Assembly: GCA_026874595.1 (NCBI GenBank)
Contig: CM049322.1
Coordinates: 40,294,840-40,358,839 of the forward strand
Direction of reading: 5' to 3'
Source of the DNA: Sipunculus nudus
Taxonomy: Eukaryota > Annelida > Sipuncula > Golfingiida > Sipunculidae
Length of the DNA stretch: 64,000 nt
In this document: positions 12,622-24,994 of the stretch, one piece after another
Layout: each line of letters begins with the position of its first letter
Position numbering within the stretch: the stretch's first letter is position 1
Position numbers and translations under genes: made by a program
The notes under the pieces: model-generated
The model's input: only the letters and a program-made list of their open reading frames with translations
What the model was told of the DNA's origin: nothing
Database searches by the model: none

Positions 12622-13326
12622 TGAATAAAGTAGTCAGTGTTTTTTTTGTTAACAAATAATTATTATATATTCCTAAAACAACCCTAATATTACAATACAC
12701 TAAATCAATACAATTTTACAGTATAACAACAGTACAACAGCAAATAAATACTATTACATAGTATAATAAAAAAAGTGTACAGTACCTACATACCACCACT
12801 GTCACAGCGACAACAATTCCTTTAAAACGTATCATCCAGATGAACAGTTCACATAAATCTTCTCAGAGAATAACAGTCCAGTTTAATCACAAAATCAATT
12901 TGTTGTAATCCAAAAGTGAAGTTTTGATAGTGATCCCAAAGGCAAACTGAAGACCATATAAAATCCGTCACAAATTTCGAAGAATTTCTATAACTGCCGC
13001 AATTATCAGAAACGGTCCCAAACTGACACACACTCTTCTGTGTCCGCTTGAATATTTCTCTCCTCTCTCTTCCGGCTCTAAACACCGCCCCTTATTTATT
13101 CACCTCAAGTCGAGAAATTTCCATTACCCGAACAATCTCAAGAACAATACACATGCACTTGAACATTCTAGACTAGCACGACAGCGAGAGTTCAACCAGT
13201 AAGGATTAAACCGAGCGCTGTAGCATTGCAACGCCCAGGGCTTGAGCCCAACACGAATCTGAATTTCAACAGCGCACAATAAAAGAGGATGTCGACAGCG
13301 TAGAATAAAACAGACTTCTGTAACAA
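12622..13326 (-). mobile_element. truncated second copy of the same LTR in inverted orientation
   Basis: It runs in reverse from about 13326 (TGTTACAG) to 12622, where it ends inside the LTR. It is part of the palindrome arm rather than an independent insertion. Confidence 0.65.
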
Positions 13327-13482
13327 TATATATAGATCAAAGGTAACTGCATTTTTGTGTAAACTAACTTTAAGCAACTAATTTCGTCTGGGTTTCAAAA
13401 TCAAATTTTCTTAGACAAGAATACTTTTTTTTCACAACGCCAAAAAAAAAAAAAAAAAAAAGAAAAAGTGAATCCCCGTAAT
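12622..13482 (-). repeat. palindrome 2, right arm
   Basis: Mirror of 10468-11327. It is cut within the LTR at its inner edge (12622), so it lacks the last ~113 bp of the LTR. Confidence 0.9.
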
Positions 13483-13544
13483 TTAATCAATTTGTATATC
13501 ATCAAATTGTACCTCTAGAAGTTTGCTCGAAAAAAAAAGATGCA

Positions 13545-13924
13545 ACTAAGCCAACACCCTGAGTTAAGATAATCGTCTTTACCCTCGTTCTCCAAGTGAT
13601 GACAGTTGCTACCAGGTCAGGCTGGCAAATGATCCGAATAGCCGACAGCAAAGGAGGTTAATGCAATATTTTTCTGCACATCTTCATCAATTCGGCGACA
13701 AATTTTGGGACAAGATGACAGTTATTTGTTGATTGCCACATACCTCCTGTCCCCGCCGTCTATATGTGTCTCCATTTTGGGTGTCGGGCGGTTGTTTGGA
13801 TTAATGACGGAGTTTTCTGCCGTAACCCGATGCCTCTGTACTTTGTTCTCATTGTTGCCAGTCTTGCGGAGGAAGAAACAAAAAAATACAGAGAGACGGA
13901 GAGAGAGAGAGAGGCAGGAAGTAG

Positions 13925-13993
<69 letters not shown>

Positions 13994-14233
13994 TAGAAAG
14001 AAAGAGGGGGGGGGGGGCAGATGTGTTGAAGCAGGTAGAAATAAAGACAAACATGAGAGAGAGGGAAGATAAACAGACAGAGAGTGATAAACAGAGAGAG
14101 AGGGATAGATAGAAAGAAAAAGAGGCAGACATGAACAGACAAAGAGAGACAGAGACAGAGACAGAGAGGAGCAGGTAGAAATAGAGGCCGACATAAACTG
14201 AAAAGGGGAGGGGGGCAGAGAGAAATTGAGACA

Positions 14234-14325
<92 letters not shown>

Positions 14326-14527
14326 AGAAGAGAGAAAGAGATAGAAATAGATAGAGAGAGACAGACAGACAGACAGAGAGACAGAGATAGAGACATCAGA
14401 GAGAGCGAAAGAGAGAGAGAAAGAAAGAGGGAGAGAAAAACAGAGGAAGAAAGGGGGCAGTTCCAAAGAGGTCTAATTAAACATGAGAACTAGGGACGGG
14501 TCGGAGCAAGTAGAAATAAAGACAGGC

Positions 14528-14576
<49 letters not shown>

Positions 14577-14623
14577 AAAACAGACAAACAGAGACATAGG
14601 GGGCAGGTAGAAATAGGGGCGGA

Positions 14624-14704
<81 letters not shown>

Positions 14705-15041
14705 GGAGAGAGAGAGAGAGAGACAGACAGAAAGAGGAAGAGAGAGAGAGCCTTCAGTGAGGGCCATCAGAGAGAGCAAGAGAGAGAGAGAGACAGAGAG
14801 AAATAAAAATAGAGAGAAAGACAGAAGAAGTAAGGGGGCAGTTCGAAATAAAAGTCAAATATACAAGAGAAGTATGGACGCTTGGAGAAATTAGAAATAA
14901 TTACAGACATGATAAAGAAAGAAAGAAAGAAATAAAGAAAGAAATAGAGAGCGATAGAGAGGGAGGGGTAGAAATTTAGATAGACATAAACTGATAGCAA
15001 GAGAGAGAGGGTGAGAGAAAAAGAAAAATAGAGACATACAT

Positions 15042-15116
<75 letters not shown>

Positions 15117-15196
15117 GAGGCAAATACAAAGAGAGAGACAGAGACAGACACAGGCGGAGAGAGGGACACACAGAGACAGAGATAGAGACAGAGAGA

Positions 15197-15258
<62 letters not shown>

Positions 15259-15805
15259 GAGAGCGATCGAGAGAGATTCGGGAATATAAGCTTGAAGAAC
15301 AACAGTTAAATAGCAAGAAATTTTTAATCAATGAAATTACCATGGTTACCGTAACTCTAGATCCTTGAATGGAAATTCGGGTAAAAGCACTTCCCGGTTT
15401 TTAGGATGAGAAAAGTTGAAGTTTTCATCAATACTTTGTTTATATTATCGAACCCATCCCATCATAAGATAAGCCCACCTGCATTATATGATTTAGTTTA
15501 AGCCTTAATCCCCTCAACACCTCGACAACACATGAATCAATCCTTCCTTGAGATACTTCAAGTATCTGTCTACAGTTTGTGTTTTGAAATGGACTTACGA
15601 TATGTGAGTTGTAAACTAGACTTATACTTTGAAATACTAAAACAGTATTATATTGCTTCAAGATTTACTCATTTCTTCGGCTACCGTAATGCAATCAATT
15701 ACAACGACAAAAAAAAAATGTTCAACTATCTGACTAATCGGGGGCTGCTAAACTAAATGCTCAGATTATTGAATAATTCCTGTATTTAATTTATGTTTTG
15801 TTTAA
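13545..15805. repeat. duplicated unit U3 with 1.4 kb purine-rich core
   Basis: It has the same head and tail as U1, but the core (13895-15275) is expanded. It holds long (GA)n runs at about 13928-13987, 14285-14318, 14530-14575, 14629-14694, 15046-15112 and 15190-15270, and an (AT)n run at 14236-14284. The plus strand is almost all purine over long stretches. Confidence 0.7.
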
Positions 15806-16284
15806 CCGAGAACATCTTGACACAAACGAATGGCAGAAGATTTCAATTCATTTATATAGTCTAAAACGTCAGCTTTGTTAAAGTACACTACCGTTCTAAG
15901 GGTTTCATCACAGTTGTTATTCATCCCACCTATAACTATACAAACAATAATTAAAATTTCCCGGATCGAAAGCTCTAAAAAATAAAGTTTGGAATATGAA
16001 AATCCTAGAATTTCAATTTCCTATGTAACTCAACATTTATGTGTGGTCAATTTTTTAAATGGTCATTGTCTCAATTCTTGCCATAGACTCATTGCTACTG
16101 ATGTATTTATGATTATACAAGTCTTATATAGATATGGCTTAATCAAATTAGATGGTGATTTTATGGTATCTATGTCCAGGGTTAAATCCCGTGAGTTTTG
16201 CTTTGTGTTATTTATATCAATAGCACATTCGGTGGTGATTCGAATTTATCTTACGCAGTTTGGAAAAACGTTTGGAGAATCCAT
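15806..16284. other. no feature seen
   Basis: AT-rich sequence. A plus-strand frame runs through 15989-16429 but has no recognisable protein character and continues into the dispersed repeat. Confidence 0.4.
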
Positions 16285-16550
16285 TAAATTATTACCTCCG
16301 CCAGAAGGGTATGCGTCCATCCCTGTTCGTGTGTGTGATTGTGTGTTTGTTTGCGATTTTTATTCAAAACATAACTCATGGAATCATGAACGGAATCTCA
16401 TTAAAGTTCACGAACATTCACAAATATAAAGTCACTTATACACGAGATTAACATGACAAAATGGGCCTAGTAAGTGAATGCAAACTCAGCTTTTGGGACA
16501 TTCAAAATTAGGACCCCCAGCGGAGGCTTGCACTCCTTTGAAAGCAGATT
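16285..16550 (+). repeat. dispersed repeat with CCTCCGCC / GGCGGAGG-type ends
   Basis: It begins 'ttacctccgccagaagg' and ends near 'agcggaggcttgcactcctt'. A diverged relative lies at 34690-34975 ('cctccatcaggagagtatgc' to 'ggcggaggcctgcattc'). The matching ends suggest an old non-autonomous DNA element. Confidence 0.45.
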
Positions 16551-17518
16551 TCTAGTTTTATATACAATTACATCTCATCACACATCAGTGTCACTAGGAA
16601 TATGGCCACGTTCAGATCCCACTTGAGTGCACATTTTAAATGACTACAAAGTGCTCATTTATTCGGGATAACTTTACCCGACAAACTCGAAAAAAGAACA
16701 CTTTAAATTATATATCCTTTTATGTCCAATTCTATTGAGAAAGTGGTTATCAGAATGTAATTATACATTCCAACCTCGTCGTTGGTCTTTACCTAGATTT
16801 GTCTGTGCAAGCTTCCTCCTTCTCGTTTTATCCTCTATTGATCTGTTAGACTCTTATATCTCATTGGGCTAACAGAACGCTGCGTGGATAAAATTATTAT
16901 TTGCCCAGCATTTTCTGCTATTTCATTGCCAGTATTTCAAGCCGGAAAGCAATGAAGCCTCGGCTGACCGCGTTTAGGATTCTTATACCTGTTCGTCTTT
17001 GTCACTTGTAAAGGAAAATGTTAACCGTAAGTTTGAGATAATGTTACAGCAGTCAGTGGAGCTTAAATGGTATTTTGCTTTAATGTAATTGAATTTTCCA
17101 GTGCCTTTTATATGCATCTTTCTTATTGCCACGTAGACGTTCTGTGACATTAATTCATGTCTATTTTATATGAAATGGTGCAGGTTTTAGGTAAAGAAAT
17201 GCTGTTTAATGGAACTTGGAAAAGGCAAACTGGGACACAAAATTAACCATTAAAACATGGAGAAAAAGTAAATTCTCTAAAAATTAATAAAAAAAAATCA
17301 ATTAATTTTTTTCGGGGGGACCGGTCATATATGGCCTTAGGATCTCATTTTGTTATTTTTTGTACAAATTAAGGATATTTACGTGAAGGCCATATTATTA
17401 TTAATCCAAATAACAAAACAGTTTGCAGTGTGAGATATGTAAAAATAGTCAGATACGTCACTTTTTACTTTTGTTTTTACAGCGAAACCTGTGTAACAAG
17501 GGTACCGCAAAGCAAAGC

Positions 17519-18104
17519 ATCCCCTCGCAGTGTGAAAATGAGGAGGACAGCTCACTGGCCATGACCTTTGCTCTTGTGATCTTAAATTAAATAGGGTGAG
17601 CCATATGAGCAAGATGACTCTGACAGGTGTTGGTCAAACGGGTTCTTCATATATTGGTGGGTGAGCCATTTGTGCAAGATGAAAGGTTTGGGTCAAAGGG
17701 TTTTGCTTTAAATAGGTCCGCAAGCTGTTTCAAGAAGTTAGCCCTGAGGCCGTGACCTTTGACCCGTGTCCTCAAAGTCGATAGGGATCTTCATCCAGGA
17801 ATGGGTGAGCAATATGTGCAAGATGAAAGGTTTGGGTCAAACGGTTAAGCTTTAAATGGGTCAACAAGCTTTTTCAAGAAGTGGGCCCTGTGGCCGTGAC
17901 CTTTGACTCCGTGACCTCAAAATCGATATGGGTCTTCATCCATGGATGGGCTGGTCATATGTGCAAGATGAAATGTTTTGGTTAAACGGTTTGGCTTGAA
18001 ATAAATCCACAAGCCAATTCCAGACGGACAGATGGACAGACGGACAGGAGCACTAACGGAGGCGTTACTATATCCCTACGCAACTTCGTTGCGAGAGGAT
18101 TATA
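17519..18104 (+). mobile_element. pearl/helentron-like non-autonomous element with ~142-bp repeats
   Basis: The 5' end 'atcccctcgcagtg' is nearly the inverse of the 3' end 'cgttgcgagaggat'. The 3' end also forms a hairpin (ctacGCAActtcgTTGCgag). Between them are about three diverged units of roughly 142 bp carrying 'gtgcaagatgaaaggtttgg', 'gtcaaacgg' and 'ggccgtgacctttga'. A 'ggacagacggacag' run precedes the 3' end. This plan fits pearl/HINE elements of bivalves. Confidence 0.55.
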
Positions 18105-19829
18105 AAACCGCTCATGGGACTTACCGAAAGTAGTCTTACACAGGTCAGTTATAACTAATGTGAATGTTCACTCAAGGCTTGTCTTAAAAGACAGGTGGTC
18201 TCTTTAGACAAGTAGTCTTACAGACAGGTTCCACTTTAAATGACTTAAGAAATCATTCATAAGTAATTTTAACATCCTCGTTGTGGCAGTAAATAATTCG
18301 GAACAAAACATCCGTTGATGCTTCATAGAATCCTGTATGACTGTAGGGTTACTAATAAAACATTTATACCAGATTTATTGTTTAACAATATATTATTAAT
18401 AAAAAATCCATTGAGTCTACATATAAGCAAAATTACTGTAAATTGTGAACGTGCTTTGTAACACCGATCAGTTGCAGAGTTTGAGCTAGAATGGCATTCA
18501 TTAATCATTTAAGATAAATATTATGCAATATTTGTATTTTCTTGTATAATATAAAAAAATATATAAATCAAGTGCATAAATGCCTAGGCTGTTTCTATGT
18601 CAAGTGGTGAGTTGAGCATTAGAGCTGTCAGGTTTATTTCGAATCTAAGGATCACGCTATCAAGAAAATAGACTTAGGAATAATCGGGAAGATATAAGAG
18701 AGCTACGATTCCAGATATTGGCCAGGCCGCAGTCTTTCAGGCCACAGTGATGATGTTACTCAAAAGTATGAGGAGGAAAATGGTTGTCATTGGTAAGGTT
18801 CATATATCCTGTACGAACTAGTTGCTTTTCTTTATTTTGAAAACAGTTTCTGACATATTCCAGCGATAGGAGTTTGAGACCCCAACATGACACTCCAAAC
18901 CTAAGACAAACGTCTAGGTAAAAAGTAACATTTAAGTATTGAAGTTAAAACAAAATAAGAAAAAACCAACAAGAGGATATATTATTTTATTGATCCATAG
19001 ATGTTGAAAATAACAACTTAATCTGTTATGGGAAACGAACTTTTTAACAAAGAGCACCTGTATTAATCTCATAGACATTAAAACGACTGCTACTTTTGAA
19101 CTAGGCATGAATATGCATTTTAATACAAGAATATAAATTACTGGGAACAGTTTAATCGGGATATCATGAGATATATAGTAACTTTTTTTCCTAAAACAGA
19201 TCTATAAAAGAAAAAAGTTCTGAACATTGATTATCACATTCAGTGTTTTTGAATGGGTGTTATTTCCAACAGTTCACTTTATTGCATAAATTAATTTCCA
19301 TATGGAAATTAAGTAGAAAAAAATGACGAAATACCAGGACTACTCCTTAACCACTGTATTTCACCGGGTGAAAAGTTAAAATCAGATACTACTATATAAA
19401 GATGTAATTGGTTATCACAAAGCCATCTTAATCCCCGTCAAGAAAAAAATACGACGTTTTAAATTTTAATCAATCATCAAACTTTATCCGTCCCGACTTT
19501 TGAGTTTTCGAGAACTACTCAGCCCCGGGCATTTATGTGATTTGTTTCCTCACATGACCGAGGTGACCTCAGACATTCTGAACAATGAAAAATAGTACAA
19601 GCATGATGCATGTTGAAATTATGTTGAAATTACGGAAATAAATAAAAGTGACAAAAGAGTGGTGGTAAAGACGGAACATACGTAATTTAAAATGTTCTAA
19701 TTTAATTCTTATACTTGTAAAATATCTTCGATAAATTCACCCTAAAGTTACAAGCACACGGTGGTCATTATTAATATTATACCTTAGGGAATATTTTCTT
19801 CCACGCCGTATTAATTCAAAGTGCTGATT
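18105..19829. other. intergenic, 3' of the receptor gene
   Basis: AT-rich sequence with short direct duplications near 18125-18230 ('gtagtctta', 'gtcttacaga'). No coding or RNA gene is visible. Confidence 0.4.
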
Positions 19830-19879
19830 TTTATTTATGTTCACGCTTGATAATACTATACCTACGTTCTTATTTTATT
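19830..19879 (-). promoter_or_regulatory. candidate polyadenylation signals of the nAChR-like gene
   Basis: On the minus strand AATAAA occurs at 19879-19874, only about 12 nt after the stop codon, and again at 19835-19830. Either could direct 3' end formation; the region is AT-rich, so chance matches are likely. Confidence 0.3.
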
Positions 19880-19890
19880 ATTTTTAGTAT

Positions 19891-20480
19891 TTAAGAGCTT
19901 GCAGGAAATAAACTCGATGTTGTTAACGGGTGAAACAACAGTAAGGTGGTGATAAGTATTGCAATTAAACAAATCCAAAAGAACAAACGATCAAACACCT
20001 CAGCGACACGCTTCCAATCTTTTGCATAATCAGGCTTCTTTCCAGAACGAGGCGCAGAATCATGTCCCGATGCACTGTGGGAAGGCGTGCCGGTGAGGGA
20101 ACAATTCGCAGAAGAGCTTCCACCACCGGATATGTTGCGTTTTCGCGTGAAGTCTGGTGATTGGCTCTCTACTGAGAGTATTTCCACCATATCTTCTTGG
20201 TCGCTTTCCACGCGGCCTGGGACCGGGGTGTATTTTATGCGGAATCGCACTTTATCTTTGTGGAGGTGGTTATGGTTCATATGGGGATCGGTCCGTGTGT
20301 TGGTTTCGGTCTTTGGTGTTACACAGTCGCACACACACATAACACGAGACAGGTATACGATGAACAGTTTTCTCGCCCACGGCGGGACTGGTCGGTCGCA
20401 GTTCTGATACAAGTTCAACACAAATACCGTGGCCACCATTGCCAGCGTGGTGATGGCCATGGTTGAAGTCAAATAAACAC
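19891..20480 (-). CDS. nAChR-like gene, coding exon 6 (M3, cytoplasmic loop, M4, stop)
   Basis: 590 nt, phase 1 in, ending TAA at 19893-19891. It encodes M3 (VYLTSTMAITTLAMVATVFV), a cytoplasmic loop of about 140 residues rich in His, Ser and Gly, the conserved pre-M4 amphipathic helix (DWKRVAEVFDRLFFWI) and M4 (CLIAILITTLLLF). The acceptor ctgttgcag|GTGTTT is strong. The loop carries a basic-Ser stretch TRKRNISGGG that could be a regulatory phosphosite; that is inference. Confidence 0.9.
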
Positions 20481-23400
20481 CTGCAACAGATAAATATAAT
20501 GTAATGACTGCTTGTATGGTACAATATGTCGATTTTCCTAATGATTCTCGTAACTCTCCGGTTAAATTGCCAGTTTCATATCGATAAATTCGTGGGCAAT
20601 GCTTTTTTTTTTATTTAAGACATCCTCTCCTGTTTACGCGAAGAGTGAAAATGAACATTCCTGTTGTGAAACCCCGAAATTCAATGAAAATTAATATTCT
20701 ACAAATATATTCGAATTTCAATTTTTAGAAAACAATTTTCTAAGCATTATAATTTAATAATTTACAACTGGCATATTGCCTACCAATTAAACCAGTCGAC
20801 TCAAAATACAAAAAAGGTCCTTATTGTGGAAATAATTCAAGCGGGGGGGGGGGGGGGGGGGCTGTGTTTAGCAGAATATCCCAGTAAAGGACGAAATCTT
20901 GGGTTGGGGTTTGTCAACTTTTAACAAGCTTGTATTATTGCGTTTACTTAATTCTTATTTGACATGCAAGGGAAAACCTCAAAGCGCCCGAAATAGACAG
21001 TTGTTCGTTAAAAAGAATTGCCGAAAAACACAGAAGTTTTCCAATTATTATCTTCAAATAAAGGAAGAAAAAAACTGTATTCTGCGTGGGAATTAGAATA
21101 CGACTATGGTCTGTTTGTAAGGCTCCCTAAATATCAATTAATATGCCTGCATGTAATTATTATATTTATGTCTTTGAATGCTATGATGCATTATTCTAAA
21201 AGGATGTTTGCTCTATAATTAGCATCGATCTTATCCATATAGATGAATAATCGTTATACTTACCAAGTAAAGGCACGTGATCAGATGTACGCGGAATGTT
21301 ATCCGCTACATTGAGCAGGAACAGGCGGAAAGATAAGAGAGCAGCCACGCCTATGTGCACTTTCTGTCCAGGCGTGCAGAAAAAAATTGAAAGTAGTACG
21401 GCTGAAGTCAGAATACCGGGAAGTATAACATTTAAAATATAGAATGTATGCTTCCGCTGTAGGTGGATTTTGAATTCTACGTTGGAAAATCGTTGATCTG
21501 GGCAACATAAGAAGGAGAATTCCCTCCGGATGACGTCGGTGTCGACGACGTGCCATTCCCCGTTCAGCTCAAACTTGACCATTGATATTTCCGTGCTTTC
21601 TGTGGTGATGTTCATCTTGCGGGTATAGTAGCTCCAGGCGCCAAATGTTAAGTCACACTTCTGTTCGTCAAATGGGTAGAACGTTATGTCAATGGGGCAC
21701 ATGGTCTTGAATACGCCTCCAGGCTCCCAGCGGAGAGAGCCATTTGGGTACAGCATGGCCTGGAACTGGCTGTAATCTCCCATGATGCCTTCGGCCCTGG
21801 CAATTGAATTACCCAGATTATCGGCCATGCAATTATCTAAATTATCGCCCACACTTGTTAAAGGCACTACTCATTTCTCCTATTTGATTCGTTAATAAAC
21901 TTACTATATGCAGAACCGGTTGTCTTGATACATGACATTTTATATTTTAACTTTTTTTAAGGTTTTATAATATTTTTATAAATTTCAATTGTCAATCATA
22001 TATACATATGTTATAAAGACTCAGACGTGACTTTCAAAGAAATTCCGTTATTTAAAAGCTTTCCCTTTTCAATGTATCAAATGGTCAATTTATTCAGCAA
22101 AACTATTACTTAAGCCCGGTGAGTTATTTATACTAGACAAATCGAATTAATTGTTATTTAAACATCAATGGAATATTTATTAAATAACTAGATAAATAGT
22201 TTGAGAATGATATATATAATCAACAAATTGTTTGTGTCTGTATGTGTGTGTATTGTTAATATTATTCAAGTGTACCCATTAATCACAGCGAATTCTGGTT
22301 TCCAAATGTGTCGCCCGTCCACCACAATCTCATGGAGTTTGAATATTTCCGTATCCCATGTCAGCCTCTCATCCTGCCATTCCTATAAGAAAAAAAATCT
22401 CAACAATAACATAGTAATTTCCCACAAAAAGCTTCCACTTGGGGTATTAAAGTATTAGCTGGAAAGATTCACCATAAAATACAGTATCGTGTACTACAGT
22501 GAACAATATAGCTAATGGGGCAATGGGACTTTCTAGTCAAGGGCAAACTTAACGTAATAGAAAATACAATGACGAATGCAATTCAGTTTTACATGTACTT
22601 CAAATTATAAAATTAATACTGGGCAATGGGGCCCCTCTAGTCCAGTAAAAATATGACGTAATAAAAACTATAAATAATTTAGTATTTAAAAGAAATATTG
22701 TCGAATAGTACGTCTTTACGAGGTTACTTGGTAACCTATACAATCCCAGTCTAGACTCCAGAGATCATAAATTACTCTATTTCATATAAGGAGAGGCATA
22801 TCTCTTCGACGCCATTCCTTGGGATGTATTTGATTCCACCCATGCCGTCTCTTTTAAGGTCAGGCTATACCATTATACAAGCAACCATGCTTGACGCAAC
22901 CAATTAACCTAAGAGGGAGTGCATGATGACTGGTTGGCGACAGTCCACATCATCGCGTAATTAAGACCACCTGGGTCACGTGATGTTGTCAACACCCAGC
23001 TTGCTATTTCCTCCTTTTAATGACTGCATGGGTGTTCCGTAAGGTAGCTCCTTTCTCTTGGGCCAAAACTAACTTATCATTAGCGCCTCGGTTTATGAAG
23101 TCAGCAAAGCAAAATTAATTTTCTATCACATATTTAAGAAAAATCTTATAGCTAGATCATTTTCTAGGGATTGGGCAGGAAATATACTTTTGTTATGATA
23201 GAGAAAAAAATTTCTTATGATAAGAATGTATGAAAAGGCAATTATTCCTAATGAAAAGATAATATATCTTGTCTAAATAAATCTCGATATATTTTCTTAA
23301 TCAAACGCATGCTGCCTATAAACGAAGAAAAATATTTTGTCAACAGACAATTTCTTCGGACAAGAATTATTTTCTTATAAAGTATATTAATTTTAGCTGT

Positions 23401-24929
23401 GACGGAGTAGGAAGACGAAAAGAGGGGGCCTATCCCCCCCCCCCCCCCCGTTATGAACACATTAAATCTTCTTCACATATTGTTAACTTACAAAACGGCT
23501 CACCCTGCGCCCTTTCATTTTTAGGTAACATGAAGAAAGTATAACCATTTCTTATATCCTAGTTAGTTGCTTATTCAATTATTCACAAACTGGTGCTTAT
23601 GCCTGTCTCTGGAAATATACGAGTACGGAATTTCATGAATATCGGCAGGCTTCAAATGAAGACCACTGCAAGACGAAACACGGACACAGGTAGATCATGC
23701 TGATAATTCCCGTGTAAGGTGAATAATTACCAGGGAGTAATTAATTATTAAATGAAACAGTCTGGTCTGCTCGTTTCCTGAATACGGAAAAAAAAACCCT
23801 TTCTTTGCTTATACTTAGCTGGCCTCTCTGAAACAATCTATACTAAATACTACCCTCCACAACTTATTTTGCAAAGGAGAGCGACTCGCATAAAAGAAAT
23901 AAGATGGAAAGCCTACTTTCCTTTGCAAATGACCCTTAGTCAATAAAAATAGTTATCTTTTTTTCTGTGGAAATAAAAACCACTGAATGGTTTCTGGAAA
24001 CTCTCTCTGCTTATCGTACATTTATCTCACCTCAAAAACAGAAACAGTTATTGGAAAATAAATGTAAACGTTAAACTATACTTACCAAAATAAGCATTCC
24101 TGTTGTCGTCAATACTTGATTTCTAACATTCTGAAAATGTCAATTAAAAATCAATATCATATTATATACAATAATGCGTAAACTGAGATACTTTATAGGC
24201 AGCTCCAATTTTTAGTGGGAAAACACGAGTGTTTTGTGCATTTTTGTATGTATACTGTATTCAGAATAATTTCTTGGTTCTGGACGTATCGGAACATGGG
24301 GTTCTGAATAGTGTATCAACATTTAACCTATACAACTTAAAGATATTATCAGCGGAGAACAATATAGAAGCATGTCCTGAAAATAACATTATTCTGTTGT
24401 TGTGAATAAGTAAAACGTAATTAAATATATGATATGTCATAATTATAGCATATTGTAACTATCTAGCACACTGATAGGACAAGATACAACGACGGCGTAA
24501 AGTACATACCAAGTCCTGAATTTGTAGCAGAGAGAAGCTGAGTTTGACGTTAACAGTCTCTGACGAGTGTATGACCGGCCGGGCTGACGGGTGGTAGTTC
24601 TTAAACAAATGGTCCAACAGTCTCTCCTCCTCTGACTTGGGGGTATTTCCCGCTCCACCTGAAATATGATACACTAGAACTGTAGTCTGAGCCTACAAAG
24701 ATACCTCCGCCAGTATTAACGGTTCCACCTGAAATATAATATACGAGAACTGTAGTCTTAGCCTACATCGATACCTCCGCCAGTATTTCCTGCCCCATCT
24801 GAAATATAATACACTAGAATTGAAGTCTGAGCCTACATCGGTACGTCCGCCAGTATTTCCTGCTCCACGTGAAATACATTACTCTAGAAATGTAGTCTGA
24901 GCCTACATCAATACCTCCATCAGGATCCT

Positions 24930-24994
<65 letters not shown>

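Noticed and set aside
13722-15343. Long open frames rich in Leu/Ser or Arg/Glu across the GA tracts
   Set aside because: They are translations of (GA)n/(CT)n simple repeats, present in several frames at once, with no domain or splice signals.
20087-20466. Plus-strand frames over exon 6
   Set aside because: Shadows of the receptor exon on the opposite strand; no independent features.
21797-21867. Extending exon 5 upstream to the open-frame start at 21867
   Set aside because: The start there is GTG, a TGA lies two codons above, and the extra residues do not fit the family. The acceptor at 21797 gives a phase-correct, family-like join.
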